DNA from: Torymus aiolomorphi
Taxonomy: Eukaryota > Arthropoda > Insecta > Hymenoptera > Torymidae
DNA: 64,000 nucleotides
Direction of reading: 5' to 3'
Assembly (NCBI GenBank): GCA_036365515.1
Contig: CM070873.1
Span: 224,827,876 to 224,891,875, forward strand
The notes under the pieces were generated by a model. It did not search any database. It was not told the origin of the DNA and saw only the letters and a list, made by a program, of their open reading frames with translations. The position numbers were made by a program, and so were the translations under genes. Positions 1-13,444 of this stretch are shown here, in pieces (the stretch's first letter is position 1; each line of letters begins with the position of its first letter).

Positions 1-995
1 ACTTTCGGGACAGCGACGGGATGTTCGAGTGGAGCGAATATACTCAGGTGATCCATTCATCCGGTCTTTTCTCCTGACTCGTTGAGCGGCGAGTGTGGGT
101 GTGCTGCTACGGCGGCGGCAGCGACGGCAGATAAAGTCAACAACATAAACATAAGCGATAAGCAGCGCGACACACGCGTATATACTTATACTCGAGCTAT
201 ACACTGGTTGCACACCTACGACTTTTTTGTGTGTAACGGATAAAAATATTCATTCTATTTCGGTACTTTCGAGGCGCACCTCTTTCTTTATCGTCGCTGT
301 GGAATAAGACGATGCGCTGAGGCTGCATATGTATATATAGATGGAAGTTTCATAATGTTTGTCCTTATACGTTATTAAAGTCAAAGATAAATTGTCAAGG
401 AAAATGGGGTCTTTCTCTTTCGAGCAAGACTATTTCAAAATTATATGGCTTTTTGAGCAAATACGAAGTTTAAAAAATCTTTAATCTCGAGAAAACGACA
501 GTTGCGGTTTCACTTGTCGCGTACAAACATTTCTTTCTTTTTTTTTTTTAAAAAAGAGACGCCAACTGACTCGTTCACCTTCGCTGAAGGCGCTTTATAA
601 ATGATCTCGACCTAAAAATGTCAATGATCTGAATTTCGCGTGACATTTTTCAATATCGCATTTCCATTACTTATTATACACTTTGTTTCCTCGAGTGAAA
701 AAATTGTTATTAACGAAGGATTTATCGTCGGCTACCACTTCGTCGAAATAGATTGCGATAAATGAAAATATGTTGCATTCACTGTATATAAATATGTATA
801 TTTTATCAATTTTTCACGTTCACCGAAACATAAGTATTGTCGAAGAAATTATCTTCTTTTTCTTAAGATAATAAACAGCGTCACTTTATATAACCCATAT
901 CTCTCGAAAGTAAATAATTGCATATACAAAAGTTATAATTCACTTAACAATTAACGGTCGCTTCTTTTTCAGTACATTACACACGTTACACAGAA

Positions 996-1038
<43 letters not shown>

Positions 1039-2614
1039 CACACACACACACACACTGTCACGCTGTCACGTAACACACTGCGGCACATGGAATATTTTTT
1101 TTTTTTTTCGGAAAAATTTCGCGAGTCACGCGGCGTGCACGCTGCACATATCCACAATAAGCAGCTGCGCTGCAATGTGCCACGCCACGTCCATTCAATC
1201 GTCGAGACGCGCCGAATCCGATCGTATCGGCCGCGCGCATTATCAGCACTCCTATCTCCGTGGAAAAAATCCGAGCCGCGGTAAGAACCGTATATACCGC
1301 CCGCGACGCGCACTGTTATACGTCAACTGATAATCTTGTATCTGACTACATACATATATGATACTGCTTTCGTTTCAGGGAATCATCCTCTCCTCGTTCT
1401 ACTGGGGCTACGTAATCACGCACATCCCGGCCGGCATGATAGCCGACAAGTTCGGCGGCAAGCACACCCTGGGCTTTGGCATCCTCTTCAACGCCCTCTT
1501 CACTATCCTCACGCCCATCGGCGTGAAGTACGGCAACGCGTCGGCCCTCATCGCCCTGAGGGTGCTAGTCGGGCTGGCCCAGGGCGCGGCCTATCCCGCG
1601 CTCAACGTGATGCTGGCGCAGTGGGTGCCGATCGACGAGCGGTCCAAGGCCGGCTCCTTGGTGTTCGCCGGGGCGCCCCTGGGCACGGTCTTCGCGACCT
1701 CGATCTCCGGCCTGATCCTGCGCTACAGCAACAGCGGCTGGGAGGGCGTGTTCTACTTCTTCGGCGGGCTCAGCGTCCTCTGGTTCCTCGTCTGGTCGGT
1801 GGTCTGCTACAACGACCCCCACGAGCACCCGTTCATCTCGGAGGCGGAGCTCAAGTACCTGCACGAGCAGCTCAGCGAGCACAAGCACAAGAAGCCGCCG
1901 CAGGTGCCCTGGCGACACCTGCTGCGCTCGATGCCGGTCTGGGCGCTGGCCGCGGCGATGATCGGCCACGGCTGGGGTTTCCTCACGATGATCAGCGACC
2001 TGCCCAAGTACATGAGCAGCGTCATGAAGTTCTCGATCGAGAACAACGGATACCTATCGTCCCTGCCTTACCTCTGCATGTGGCTGGGTAGCATTATCAC
2101 CTCGTGGATCGCCGACTGGCTGATCGTTAGCGAACGCATGTCGACGACCAACGTGCGCAAGCTCGGCAACTCGATCGCCTCGATCGGCCCGGCGATCTTC
2201 ATCGTGGGCGCCTCCTACGCCGGCTGCAACCGCATCCTCGTCGTCGTCATGATCGCCGTGAGCATGACTCTGATGGGAGCGGCGCTGCCCAGTATGAAGG
2301 TCAACGCCCTCGATCTCAGCCCGAACTACGCGGGCAGCCTGATGGCGCTGACCAACGGCATCGGGGCGTTTACTGGCATAGCTACCCCGTATATTGTTGG
2401 AGTCCTCACTCCCAATCAGACGCTGAGCGAGTGGCGACTCGTGTTCTGGATCATCTGCGGCGTCTTCCTCGCGACGAATTTGGTATTCGTGCTGTGGGCC
2501 GACGGCGAGGTGCAGTACTGGAACGGTCCGGATTTCCTGAGGAAAGAAAAGAACGACAGAAGGGCGAAAAAGATCAAGGAGGACGTTGAACTCTTGAACG
2601 TGGGTGTGAAATGA
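1..2614 (+). CDS. SLC17-type MFS anion/phosphate cotransporter, gene 1 of tandem array (5' truncated by window)
   Basis: Two exons are visible: 1-47, ending in WSEYTQ before a GTGATC donor, and 1379-2614, opening GIILSSFYWGY after a TTTCAG acceptor (phase 0). The upstream exons lie outside the window. The protein carries MFS/SLC17 hallmarks: the cytoplasmic loop motif ADKFGGKHTLG after TM2, the conserved PALNVMLAQWVP and DERSKAG blocks, and the C-terminal NQTLSEWRLVFWI block. The SLC17 family moves organic anions or phosphate across membranes with sodium, protons or membrane potential; insect members are usually labelled putative inorganic phosphate cotransporters. The substrate here is not shown. 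About 411 residues lie in one uninterrupted, GC-rich exon, whereas both paralogues downstream have an intron in the same stretch. The C-terminal tail is Lys/Glu-rich and ends NVGVK. An ATTAAA lies about 115 bp after the stop. Confidence 0.9.
998..1055. repeat. (CA)n microsatellite
   Basis: A nearly pure CA dinucleotide run with one CG interruption lies in the intron of SLC17 gene 1. Translations through it give meaningless Cys-Val repeats. Confidence 0.95.
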
Positions 2615-4581
2615 GAAAGAGAAAGAGAGACCTTACGTTAATTTTTATCGATTTACGCTATAAGAGATTTTTATTTATATATTTTAACTTGTAAAACCTT
2701 CCAAGTATTTTGTATGTTGTGAGATTTATTAAAGTCGTGTTTACTTACCTTTTTTTAAACTGTGAACCGTTTTTTGTGTTTTGGATGGCGTAATTTCAAT
2801 GTACAATGTTTTTAAAATGAATGTAACACAATATTTTATTGTTTAAATAACATATTTAATTGATCTAATGAAATATTTGATTGTCACATTGTAATTAAAT
2901 ATTCATTGATTCAATTAAATTTTTTTCTCAGTGTACATGAATATTACTCGATAGATCTTGTAAATATTTAAGAATGTATTATGTGGAATGCGATTAGCTT
3001 AACGGAAGTAGTCCATTTCTGAATGGATTACGAACGATGTACAAAACAACATGTTGAACAAAAAACGTACTACTCTATGTTCTAATTTAGCAAGTGATTT
3101 TGAAATGTACTTTGATTGTCAAATGTGTGCGATGCTGTATAAATCAACGTTATCTTTACAAGCAAGCTCAAGACGCTGCCGTTTAAATCTCATGTGACAT
3201 TATATTTTTAATTTTAGACAATGAACGTCAATGGTTATCAGTCTCTCAAATGTCGTCTACCGAAGTGTAAGGTTAGAGTCTGAGTGTTTTTCCGCTGTAG
3301 TGTTCGTTTTTAATTTTAAGAGGTTATATCATATAGGTTAATCATCGCCTAACAATAGATAATTTGTTGAATTAAGTAGTGTGCATAAAATATTAAACAT
3401 GTATTAAATAAGTTAAGAATTTTATAATCAAAAGATATCTTATGATAAACGAATTATTAGTTTATTAAAAATTTCAGAATTAATTTGGATGAATATCAAT
3501 AAAAATCAGCAATATACGTTTAAAAGATAAACTCTGTTTAAAAATATATCAATAAATTGCATTGTTTACGAAATATTTTGTACGATTTAATAACATTTAT
3601 GTATTATCTAAGTATGTTAATGAACATAGAATTGAATAATGATTTAAAACATTTTCCAGGTAATAATGGGCACATTTATTCCTCATACAAGAACATGATG
3701 AAAATTTTATCTTTAAAATAAAAATTAACGTGCATATAACAACGTTCTATGGCACAGATTAAACCATCTAATTAGATAGAAGTAAACTATAAAAGACAAA
3801 TAAAATTTCTTGCAGACTTCGACAGTCTCTCTAAGAAATACGGTTTAGTTCTAATTCTGTCACTCCTCCTATCAACTTCGAGTAACGGGTTTAATTTTTC
3901 TTACCTTAAAAAAGTAATTCATGTACCTAAAGATAGCTTGAAGTTTAATAAATTAGTTTTTGGACAACAAATCTGTACATACATAATAATAATGTTTTTG
4001 TTTATTTTATAACGTAGTTGAAAAATAATTTTCTACCTCCCGATTATATCAATTCTCTGAAAAGTTTTTGTTCAATAAAGTAAAAGTATTTCGATGAATT
4101 CTAAATTGTATTATTTTTCATATATTACGGGACACTCACAAATTTTCTTCTACGCGTGGCTCTAATTAAATGCTTTGTAAATTTTTATTTAATTGCACGA
4201 ATAACTAATTGTTCGTATTATACATAACTGGAATATTATAGTATTTCTGAATAATGTAGTCTACTTAATTCGCTGCCTATTGAACAACTGAAGTTATAAT
4301 TTACTTGAGATACTGTGTTATCAGATTCACTAAAAGGATACGTAACAAATTTTTCATCTATTTTACTGCTTTATCAAAAAATCAAACAATGCATAGCCAT
4401 ACATACAAACTTACACTAATAGTGCTTCCGCAGAGATGAAGCTTTGGAACAACGATAATATTTCTTGTCACCAAAATAACTAGAAAACTCAGTATAAGAT
4501 TGTTTTATATTGAAGATAGATATTTTTACTTTGCAGCTATTTTTATATTGTGATTTATTATAATTTATAAAACTCAATAAA
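2615..4581. other. Intergenic, AT-rich spacer between SLC17 genes 1 and 2
   Basis: No open frame with recognisable content. It starts with the 3' UTR of gene 1 and ends with the 5' region of gene 2. Near 2921-2936 the string TTTTTTTCTCAGTGTA matches the 3' end of the CACTGAG mobile-element group seen elsewhere, but no matching 5' end was found. Confidence 0.6.
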
Positions 4582-7500
4582 ATGTCGGTCTGGAAGTCTT
4601 GCTGTAAGTAACATTTTTATGCTTAATAATATAGTAAAACTGTGTTTTTACAATTAATTTTTACCACAGGTGTACATATTCCACAGCGATGGGTCATTGT
4701 ACTAATGAGTTTCTTAGGATTATTTAATGCATATTCCATGCGCATCTGTTTATCGATAGCTATTACTGAGATGGTAGTTCCTGCAGATAACACAGTAGAA
4801 TTTGCAGATGACACATGCCCAGATAGAAATGACTTACAAAATAAGAACGAAACAATTCTCACAACTGGAACATTTCACTGGAGCGAATATACACAGGTAT
4901 TTAAAAATAAAAGTAGTATAACAAGTGATCATTTTTTCTACGTTAATAATCCTTTATTGAGCAATTTGTAAGCTTCGACGAGTTTTCACGAAATTTCACA
5001 AACTTTATGTACTTGATGCTATTTCACTTTCATTAAAAAAGAACATATAGAACTTTATTCTCGACTCAACTGTGGCCACTTTGTTGACTTGGAAAAGTGG
5101 GACTATAGGGTACCTACATGAAACAAATTTTTAAACATGACGCGGTGCTGGCGGGGACGCGAGCGGTGGCAACTGCGATGACACCACTTGTTTGCAGTTT
5201 GTTTACGCCTTTTATAATTTATATTTTTGTTATCCCCCGCCAAACAGGAAATAATAGTACATTATGCAACAAGAGGCGGAAGTAGCAGAACATTCGCGAG
5301 AACATTTTTGATGATTTCTGCAATTTTTGGTGATTACTGTTCTCGCTTCGCTCGTGCAGTAAACGCACCCTCGGGAAGAATCTTTTCGCTCGGGCAGTCA
5401 ACCCACCCGCGGAAAAAATCTACTTCTGTCCCGTGTAGCATATAGTATATTTCACCATACTCTCGCCGAAAGTACCACTTACGCTCCCGGCCCACAAACG
5501 CGAATATGGTACTTTCGGCCCGGGTATGGCGAAAAATAGTAGACGCACCACGGGAGAAAAGTTGGCCATCCCACATTTCGTGTTTACCACCCTCGCCTTT
5601 GGCCCGGGTGTCAATTTCCACCAGCTATGGACTGTCCAAGTTTTTTCCTCCCTTGGTGCGTAATATACTATTATTCCACTCTCGAACGTGGCCACCTTTT
5701 GACTCTAAAAAGCGGGGCAGACACGTATTTTTTTCATATTATATTTACAAAATAAATAGTATTGTCACAAAAATTGTAAAAAAAAAAAATATGAATTTTA
5801 CTCTGCCGCAAAATTTACTTTTGCCCTGCAAATGATATTTGTGGGAAATATATGCGACTTTTGCCCCGATTTTCGGGGGCAAAAGGTGGTCATTTTGGTC
5901 GAGTGTGGAATAATAGTACATTATGTAACAAGGGACTAAAGTCGCAGATTATTCCCGCGGATGAGTTCACTGATCATCCAAGGGAATGATCGACTTTAGT
6001 CCCGTGTTACATATAGTACTTTATTCCCAGCTCCACTATATAGCCACTGTGTAGACTTGAAAAGTTATTTCGTATTCGTGTGTTATAATTTTGTTAGTTT
6101 TAACCAAATTCATATGCGGGAATAAAATAAAAGAGGGAATCAGACGTGACTTTTGTCCCGCTTTTCAGGCTATAAAATGGCCATTATAGTGGAGATGGGA
6201 ATAACATTTTTTTATTCCCGCAAAACAGGGACTAAATTTGTTATTCCCGCAAAACATGGAATGAAGTTCTTATTTCCTCTTTCGCGAGAATTAAATTTTG
6301 TATTCTCTGTTTTGCGAAAACAAAGTACAAGAGGAAATAAAATGCTAGTTTTGTCTCGCTTTTCAGGTCAATAAAGTAACCATTATAGTGGAATCGGGAA
6401 TAAATCGCTTCGCTCAGACGGCAAACCTCACACTCGTGCTGGAATCAACACTTTCGCACTTGTATCGAGATATACTATTTTTTCAACGGAGTGAGTAAAA
6501 CTAGCTTTTTCGTACACGACGAGTGTGAAGTTTGAATCACACGACTCGAGTAAGAACAATCATAGCATGCGCGAAGTAAAACGATCTTCGCGCACGCAAA
6601 AGAAGCACAAAGAAGTGAGTTTTGTGTTCTCGATACATGTAAGCAAAGCGGGCGATCCTCGCACGGGTGTTCTTTGTCACCTAACTACATCCGTACGTGT
6701 AAGTGATTTTATACTCGTGCGAGCGATTAATGTATCATTTTAATACACTTGCATAATAATAAACAAGTTCTGGTTTTTTTCCTACAGGGGATAATACTGT
6801 CCTCGTTTTACTGGGGTTACATATTCACGAACTTACCTGGCGGCGTGATAGCGGCGAAATTCGGCGGCAAGCACACCCTCGGTTTGGGTATCCTCTCCAC
6901 GGCTGTGCTGACACTCCTCACCCCCATCACCATCGAGTGGGGCGGTTCTACGGCTCTCATCTTTCTGCGCATCCTAATGGGCCTGGGCGAGGGTACGACC
7001 TATCCGGCTCTCTGCGCACTCCTGGCCCACTGGATTCCAGAGGACGAACGCTCCAAGGCTGGCTCGCTCGCCTTCTCTGGGGCACCGCTCGGTACCATTT
7101 TCGGCATGCTCGCAACCGGTTTAATACTGAAGTACTCGTCCAGAGGTTGGCCGGCTGTGTTCTTCTTTTTTGGTGCCGTGGGCTTTCTTCAGTTTTTACT
7201 CAACAGCGCATTTTGCTATGACAAGCCGAGCAAGCATCCTTTTATTTCCAAGGCGGAAACACAGTACTTGCAAGATAAAATGAGTAAGGGTCCTGTTTAA
7301 ATATTAATTAAATAGAATAACATTTTTTTATATTTGACCAATTGAGTTTACACATATTTGTTCAGGAAAAGAACTTTAAAACCATCGGTTATTTAATTTT
7401 ACAAACTAAAAATCTAGGACATATGAAAGATTAGTATAGATCTCTACACTGAGAAAAAAGTTTTGGAAAAATTACCATACTTCTAGTAAAGCCACCACAG

Positions 7501-9086
7501 ACTGTAAAAACCCAAAAAATTACCATACTTTACAGTAAATTTTATAATACAGTATAGTAAATTTTCCTATATTTCTAGTAAAATTTCTTATAAAGTATGG
7601 TAATATTTTGGGTTTTTACAGTCTGTGGTGGCTTTATAAGACAGTATGGTAATTTTTACCAAAATAATAATAATTTTTACAAAAATTTTTTCTCAGTGTA
7701 CCATACCGGTAGCGCAATCTTATTTATTTTCTTAAATTCTAGAAACCTTTAAAAAATAAGGTCATTTTTACGCTTCGTAATCGCGCAAAGAATGCCTGAT
7801 CAAAAATTCAATTCATGCTGTATTCGATAATTTAATTTATATATATTTGGATTTAAAGTTATACCGCTTATCGTCTAACTATGCACATCTTTAAGGGGAT
7901 GTTGGAGCCAATTATAGATTCCTACATCGAATTTCTCATTATTTAAATTTATTTTCAAGATTTGTATAATTATTTCAGCGATCTACTGTTTGCAATGATT
8001 TTAGAGACAGCGGATGACTTGAAGGATCAGTAAAAATTAAAAATTGAGTGAGAATAACATAAAATACTGAATGTCGGTAACTATATGTAATTCTGCATAG
8101 ACTCTGACATCCCCTAAAATATCTAATAAGTGAAATCAATTATATTTTAATTACATATTCATACATGATTGTGGAGGGTAATAAATTGCCCTTTTTGAAA
8201 AATTTTCTAGAGTCGTCAAAAAATAAATAAAATAAAAATAAATAAAATATAAGGCTCTATGACACTCTTTCACATCTCAACTCTCTTCACTTGACAATAG
8301 GGCATTTAAATTCTGTATAATAAATCTGTTTATTTGCGCTCTATAGAAAACACACACAAAGATCTACCACCAACGCCCTGGAAACACATTTTGAGATCGG
8401 GGCCAGTTTGGGCTTTAATAGCTGTGACAATCGGCAACGCATGGGGGTTCTTAACATTGGTCAGTGACATGCCCAAATTCGTAAGTAGCGTATTGAAATT
8501 CTCAGTGGACAGCAATGGCTACCTCTCGTCCTTGCCATACTTCTGCATGTGGGTGAATAGCAGCATTGTCTCCTGTATAGCCGACTGGACAATTGCAAAA
8601 GGCCATCTATCGATCAACGCTGTGCGAAAAATCGGCAGTACCATTGCGTCAGCAGGTCCAGCGACGTTCCTCGTGGCGGCCTCGTATGCCGGCTGCGACG
8701 CTTTCCTCGTTGTTGGATTACTAACCACAGGATTGACGCTGATGGGCTGCGCGTCCTCTAGCATACTCATCAATGCCCTGGACTTGGGACCGAATTACGC
8801 TGGCATAATCATGGGCCTAGTGAATGGAATCTCAACTCTAAGCGGTATCGTTTCACCGTATGTTGTCGGAGTTATCACGCCCAATCAAACTATAAGTGAA
8901 TGGCGGATGGTATTTTGGATAGTGTGCGCATTTTTCCTTGTGTCCAATACCATTTTTCTGATATACGGAAGTGGCGAAATCCAAGAATGGAATGATCCAG
9001 CGTTTTTAGTTAAAGAAAAGCGTACAAGTAAGGACGGAATCGAAAGAGGTGTTGAGCAACCTATGCTGCCTGTGAAGAAAGTGTGA
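4582..9086 (+). CDS. SLC17-type MFS anion/phosphate cotransporter, gene 2 (complete, 494 aa)
   Basis: Coding exons are 4582-4603, 4670-4896, 6788-7283 and 8347-9086. All junctions are GT-AG, the phases agree (1, 0, 1), and the sum is 1485 nt. The start MSVWKSC lies in a tiny first exon, as in gene 3. TM1 runs from about residue 15 to 36 (through MRICLSIAIT). The following non-cytoplasmic loop has a likely N-glycosylation site NET at 67-69, then WSEYTQ. The motif KFGGKHTLG follows TM2, and DERSKAG and NQTISEWRMVFWI are conserved. Expected topology is 12 TM segments. Relative to genes 1 and 3 it has an extra intron in the central loop, after QDKM (residue ~249). Codon use is more AT-rich than in genes 1 and 3. 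The substrate is unknown; insect members are generally called putative inorganic phosphate cotransporters. Confidence 0.9.
5230..6400. repeat. Unclassified composite interspersed repeat in intron 2 of SLC17 gene 2
   Basis: Repeated words of the type GGAATAATAGTACATTATG, TTATTCCCGC and CTTTTGCCCC recur in both orientations across about 1.2 kb. A strong hairpin (5907-6028) and several smaller inverted segments are present, including a CTCGCTTCGCTCGTG palindrome near 5341. No transposase frame is visible. It is probably one or more non-autonomous foldback elements. Confidence 0.6.
5907..6028. repeat. Hairpin / foldback, ~38 bp arms
   Basis: Left arm 5907-5944 (GGAATAATAGTACATTATG...) is repeated in reverse complement at about 5990-6028 (...GTACTTTATTCCC). 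The loop is about 45 bp. It lies within the composite repeat of this intron. Confidence 0.75.
7447..7698. mobile_element. MITE, CACTGAG family, copy A (252 bp)
   Basis: The ends are CACTGAGAAAAA and TTTTTTCTCAGTG, flanked by TA on both sides, as for Tc1/mariner-type target duplications. The whole element is nearly palindromic around internal ATTACCATACT and TAGTAAA words. A copy of the same length lies at 42460-42711 in a PPIP5K intron. There is no coding capacity. It lies in intron 3 of SLC17 gene 2. Confidence 0.85.
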
Positions 9087-11600
9087 TTAAAAAGTTTATG
9101 GAAATGCATATTATTTATTAATAATCACGAATCTGCACAATTAACCATTTCATTATAACTCTTATGAATCAGCAGGCATTTCAAATATTTAAATTCTTCG
9201 TACAAAAAGCATAATAATATGCAATTATTCCATATTTATATTTAAAAAAATTTTATAACAAATCATTTTACAATGTTGATAAGTGAAAAAGCGGTATAAA
9301 TTGTATCTTATAAAAATCATAATGCGATACCTACAGGATATCAAATTGAATCAAGCGGTATTATTTATCTTATCATTGGTCAACCTACGTGACTATTTTC
9401 ATATTTCGTTTTTATAAGCAAAAAACAAAAAGCTGTCCATGCGAAGACCCTCTATTAACCTCTAGTGATAGTATAGTGATAGGCAATATCTACAACTAAT
9501 TTAGAAGATACTCAATAGATGCCGACACTTGCAACCATTTATTATATCGCTTGTCAAACCAATATAACGTGTTTTCAATTTTGTATCCAATACATAAAGA
9601 GTACTTCAATACAAAACTATTTACATTGTTATACTATGTATACATTGCCTACATGTTCATATTTTTTATCTTGTATCTAAAATACCATTATTTTTTAACT
9701 TACATAGCTTCTTTAAATAGAAAATTTTGAAAATCTGAGAAAAAATTTCGAGAAACAAATATTAAAAAACATTTTTAAAAACTATTCACAGAGAAAACCA
9801 CAAAATTGTATCCACAAATGTGTATATAGAGTGTCCAAGACCACTCGTCTACCACTTTCAAAACATAGAATATCAATTGCTGAAATATTTTCTCTGTGAT
9901 TTTAAGGAGTTGCATGAGAATACTCTATCGAATATATCAGTAATTCCGCTGAACTTTTCAAATTTGAGCTAGAGTGAAATTGAAAAAAAAATTAAGAGCA
10001 CACTTTCAGATGCCCTTTTTTATTCCTTTCTAGACCTTAAATATTGAAAAAGTGGTAGCGTTACTTATTTTTTTTTCAAAGCCATTTTTTTACCGGAAAA
10101 CTCATATGAAAGCTATGGGAACATCTAGTAGTTTGTGATAATCTTTTTTGTATAAAAGTCGTCGGTTTTTATATTGTAAGTGAAAAACTACTTACTTGCC
10201 TATTTCGACATGCGGTGTATGTTTTTGTGAGGGATAAAATGTATCGATCACGCTATACAAAAGTTATTTTTCATTGACCTTGTTAGTGTGCCAGCGATTA
10301 ATTGGGTTTTTTAAAACGAGTTTCGTTTTTAATAACGTTATTCAAAGTAATGTAAAATAAATTCTACAAGCGGCACAATGATGACTAACAAATCATATTA
10401 TTTGTTATGCTAAAACAAAGGTTTTTTCATTATAAAGACCTAAAAAAATGCAAAGCCATTTTCTAAAAAGCAATATAGAGAAAAAAATTCAATATTTGCA
10501 AAAATCCAGTAACCCTTAAATAACTCATTATGTAAGTCGTTTATTAATAGGCATACATATCTGTAGTTGACTTTTTGAAAGTACATGTTAAAACAGTTAT
10601 GAAAAAACTTTTTTCAAATGATTTAGAGAAAAGCCAATTTTTTAATCGTATAAAAAAGATAATAATTTGTACAAGTACCACTTGAGTATGCCTTTAATTT
10701 TAGTCTTTCTCCTTACCATACGTAATTTGTACGATTCTAAATTGGATTTTGGTACCAACATAATGTTCTTCTAACCCCATTTAAAAACTGTAACCTGCAC
10801 AGAATTCCATGTAGTGAGTATATCTAAAAATGTCAAAGAGTAACTCGAATTTGAAAAGTACCACGGAATTACTCATATCACCGTTAAGTAAGATAATTGA
10901 ATCGAATGATTTTAAATCAAACAAACCTAGCGTCGGTTGTTCAAATAGCATCGAAACATCGGGTTAACGTATGGAAAGAAACAATTTGCAATCTTCATTC
11001 ATCTTGTTTGGTAGTCGTTTTTGACAAAATGTATCATTAATTGAACAAATAATGTTTTCACTTAGACAATAAGATTCTTTGTGATTTATATATTTAGTAT
11101 AATATTATATATATTATGTTATAATAATTTAAGAAACATCGGTAAATTTTCGAATACTCGTTAATCTGCTTATAAAAAAATTAGAAGTTTATGTATAAAG
11201 TATATTCAAATCAAGTTTCAAGATTTCTGAATCAATTATAAGTTTTTATTTGTAATAATTTTAACAAAAATAACATAAAAAAATATAACTGAAAACAGTT
11301 ACACTTTAGTAATCAATTGAAATGATACAATCATAATTTTAAGGACTATATCGTGTTGTAAATTTTGGAGATAATGTCACTCGTACATGATCTAAATCAT
11401 TTTTAAACTGCCTTTGAAAAATGTTCTTCTTATCTTGAGCCCTGATCTTGGGAAAGGTAATTTCCAAGATATGCAAATGCAAGAATTATGACGGCGTATA
11501 TTTGTATTTATATGAATCATTTTCAATTACAAAGTTTGCTACAATTAGTAAAAAATAAACAGTATCACAGGAACAAAATTTTCCTTAAATTTCGGAGATA
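9087..11600. other. Intergenic AT-rich DNA downstream of SLC17 gene 2
   Basis: No supported gene, RNA or structured repeat is visible in this stretch. It begins with the gene 2 3' UTR. Confidence 0.55.
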
Positions 11601-12420
11601 TTTTTCTAATCCCTAATAAAACATAACGTTTAAAAACGTTTTTAAAACGTGTTGGAAACTCTTTGCAACGTTAAAAACGTTTAAAACGTTTTTAAACCGT
11701 GGATAATGTCTGCTATTTAAAGCATTCGCACGATTTTAAAACGTTTTAAGAACGTCTAAAAAATGTCTTTAAAACATTTTAAAACGTTTATGGCACTGCG
11801 TGACATAAATCCGCACTTATGCCGCGGATAGGCGTGACAGCGGATTTATGTAAACCTGCTATAAAATATCGTACGACACTAGTGCTCTCAGTGGCCCACT
11901 GCACGACGTGAATTTATCATAACCCTCGCTGCGTTCGGGCGCTACTTTCGCTTTTACCATAATGGGCCACTTATGGCACTAGTATCGTAATATATCTTAT
12001 TTGATCTAGCTAAATCTAGTTCCTAATGCTAGAAAACGTGTGAAAAGTGTTTTAATGGCGTTACGCAAACTTGCAAAATTCATCCTGGACCTTTGCAGTC
12101 ACGTTTAAAAAACATTTTAAAAACGTTTTTAAACTATTCTAAACAAAGTATTCTATATAAAATTATAAACGTTTTTGAAACCAGTTTTTCCTTGTATTAA
12201 GACATTTTTAATAAAAAAAATAAACTTAAGTATCAAACTCTGATCCCCGCCGCCCCCACCCATCCTTATTCCCTGACTTTGACTTATAACCTGAACCAAA
12301 CATTTTTACTCATGTATTGTCATACACCACCTATCGATTACAATTGTATTATGATATGTGTTTCGAATAATCTTAGCACGTTTTTAAAACGTTTTAAAAA
12401 GGTAAAAATTTATTTCAAAC
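11600..12420. repeat. Region rich in AAACGTTTTTAAAACG-type words
   Basis: The self-complementary word AAACGTTT and variants such as GTTTTTAAAACG occur many times between 11620 and 11790, again at 12100-12180, and once near 12380. This looks like a degenerate simple-repeat or foldback region. No ORF with known content. Confidence 0.6.
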
Positions 12421-12805
12421 ATACCTTGTACATTGAAAAATGTTTTTTGGCATACGAATCCGTAATGTACGTATTTTACAGTTTTAAAAGCAAATTTTGA
12501 CGTCATCGATATTTTATCCCATATAATGACTTAAACATCTTTCAATTTTTTCCCTTCCTTTTAATTGGATTTGATATTACATGAAGTGCATTCTTTTATG
12601 TTGAGTGGCAATTTAAAGGTAATATGTAGTGTTCTACCGTTATTGAATAAATTTACTGCTATAACCATCCAACCGACGCACAAAAATGTTGTAAAATATT
12701 GTAAAATAGTAAATAACTTATTAAAATATTAAATGAATAACTTTTACCACTTTCTCCTGGACCATCAATAAAAATGCATTTTTGACGTTTTTTCTTTTAA
12801 ACATC

Positions 12806-13440
12806 TCTCGTCCTATCTCGGCCGAGTGCGTGAAAAAGTCCTATCTCGGCTTGATGCGTGAGAACGTCCCATCTCGGCTCAACGTTAAGGGGGGGTCCTA
12901 GTGTAAAACAGCAAATTTTCAATAATTTTTTTTCATTAGTTATTTTTATTTGACAACCATACAATTTTCAGGGTAGGTAAAAGAACACTTTAAGAGTACA
13001 AAAATATTTTTTTTTTTTTTTTTCATTCAAAATGGCAGCTGTGCAGGCGCTCGCGCTGAAGGTGTTTTTAATTTTGCCCACATTGTCACAACTTTTCTGC
13101 TAATCTGAAACAAAAATCCAAATAGGATATTCTTTGGTATGTTGTTTTATACCAAGTGAACCTATAAAAAGTGAAAAAAAAATTTTTTTGAAAAAATTAT
13201 GAAGTTTTTTAAAAAATCGACCTTTTTTTTTAGCCTATTTGTTATTAAAAAAGTGGTTTTAAACAAAAAATTTTTTCCTATTATAGGTTCACTTTGTGTT
13301 AAATTATATAAATAAAGACTTCACCATTTTACACTAGGACCCCCCCTTAAAACACTGAGCGCTCGAGATGGTACGTTCTCCCGTACCGAGCCGAGATAGG
13401 ACGTTTTCACGTGCTCGGCTGAGATAGGAAGTTCTTAGGG
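12806..13440. repeat. Large imperfect palindrome with TTAA|GGGGGGGTCC core element
   Basis: The left arm (about 12806-12910) and right arm (about 13326-13440) are inverted copies. Each arm contains short direct sub-repeats of the type GTCCTATCTCGGC. The inner part, 12889-13346, begins GGGGGGGTCCTAGTGTAAAA and ends with its reverse complement, with TTAA on both sides. The loop has no coding capacity. Because the arms continue outside TTAA, it is unclear whether TTAA is a target duplication or part of the palindrome. Confidence 0.75.
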
Positions 13441-13444
13441 ATTT

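Noticed and set aside
969..1313. Minus-strand ORF with Cys-Val repeats
   Set aside because: It is translation of the CA microsatellite in an intron.
1336..2091. Second long + strand ORF and antisense ORFs over SLC17 gene 1
   Set aside because: Alternate-frame shadows of a GC-rich exon; the composition is Arg/Pro/Ala-rich and has no family features. The same applies to the 20586-21452 and 20764-21411 frames over gene 3.
2921..2936. Solo CTCAGTGTA end of a CACTGAG element
   Set aside because: No 5' terminus was found upstream, so an element cannot be delimited.
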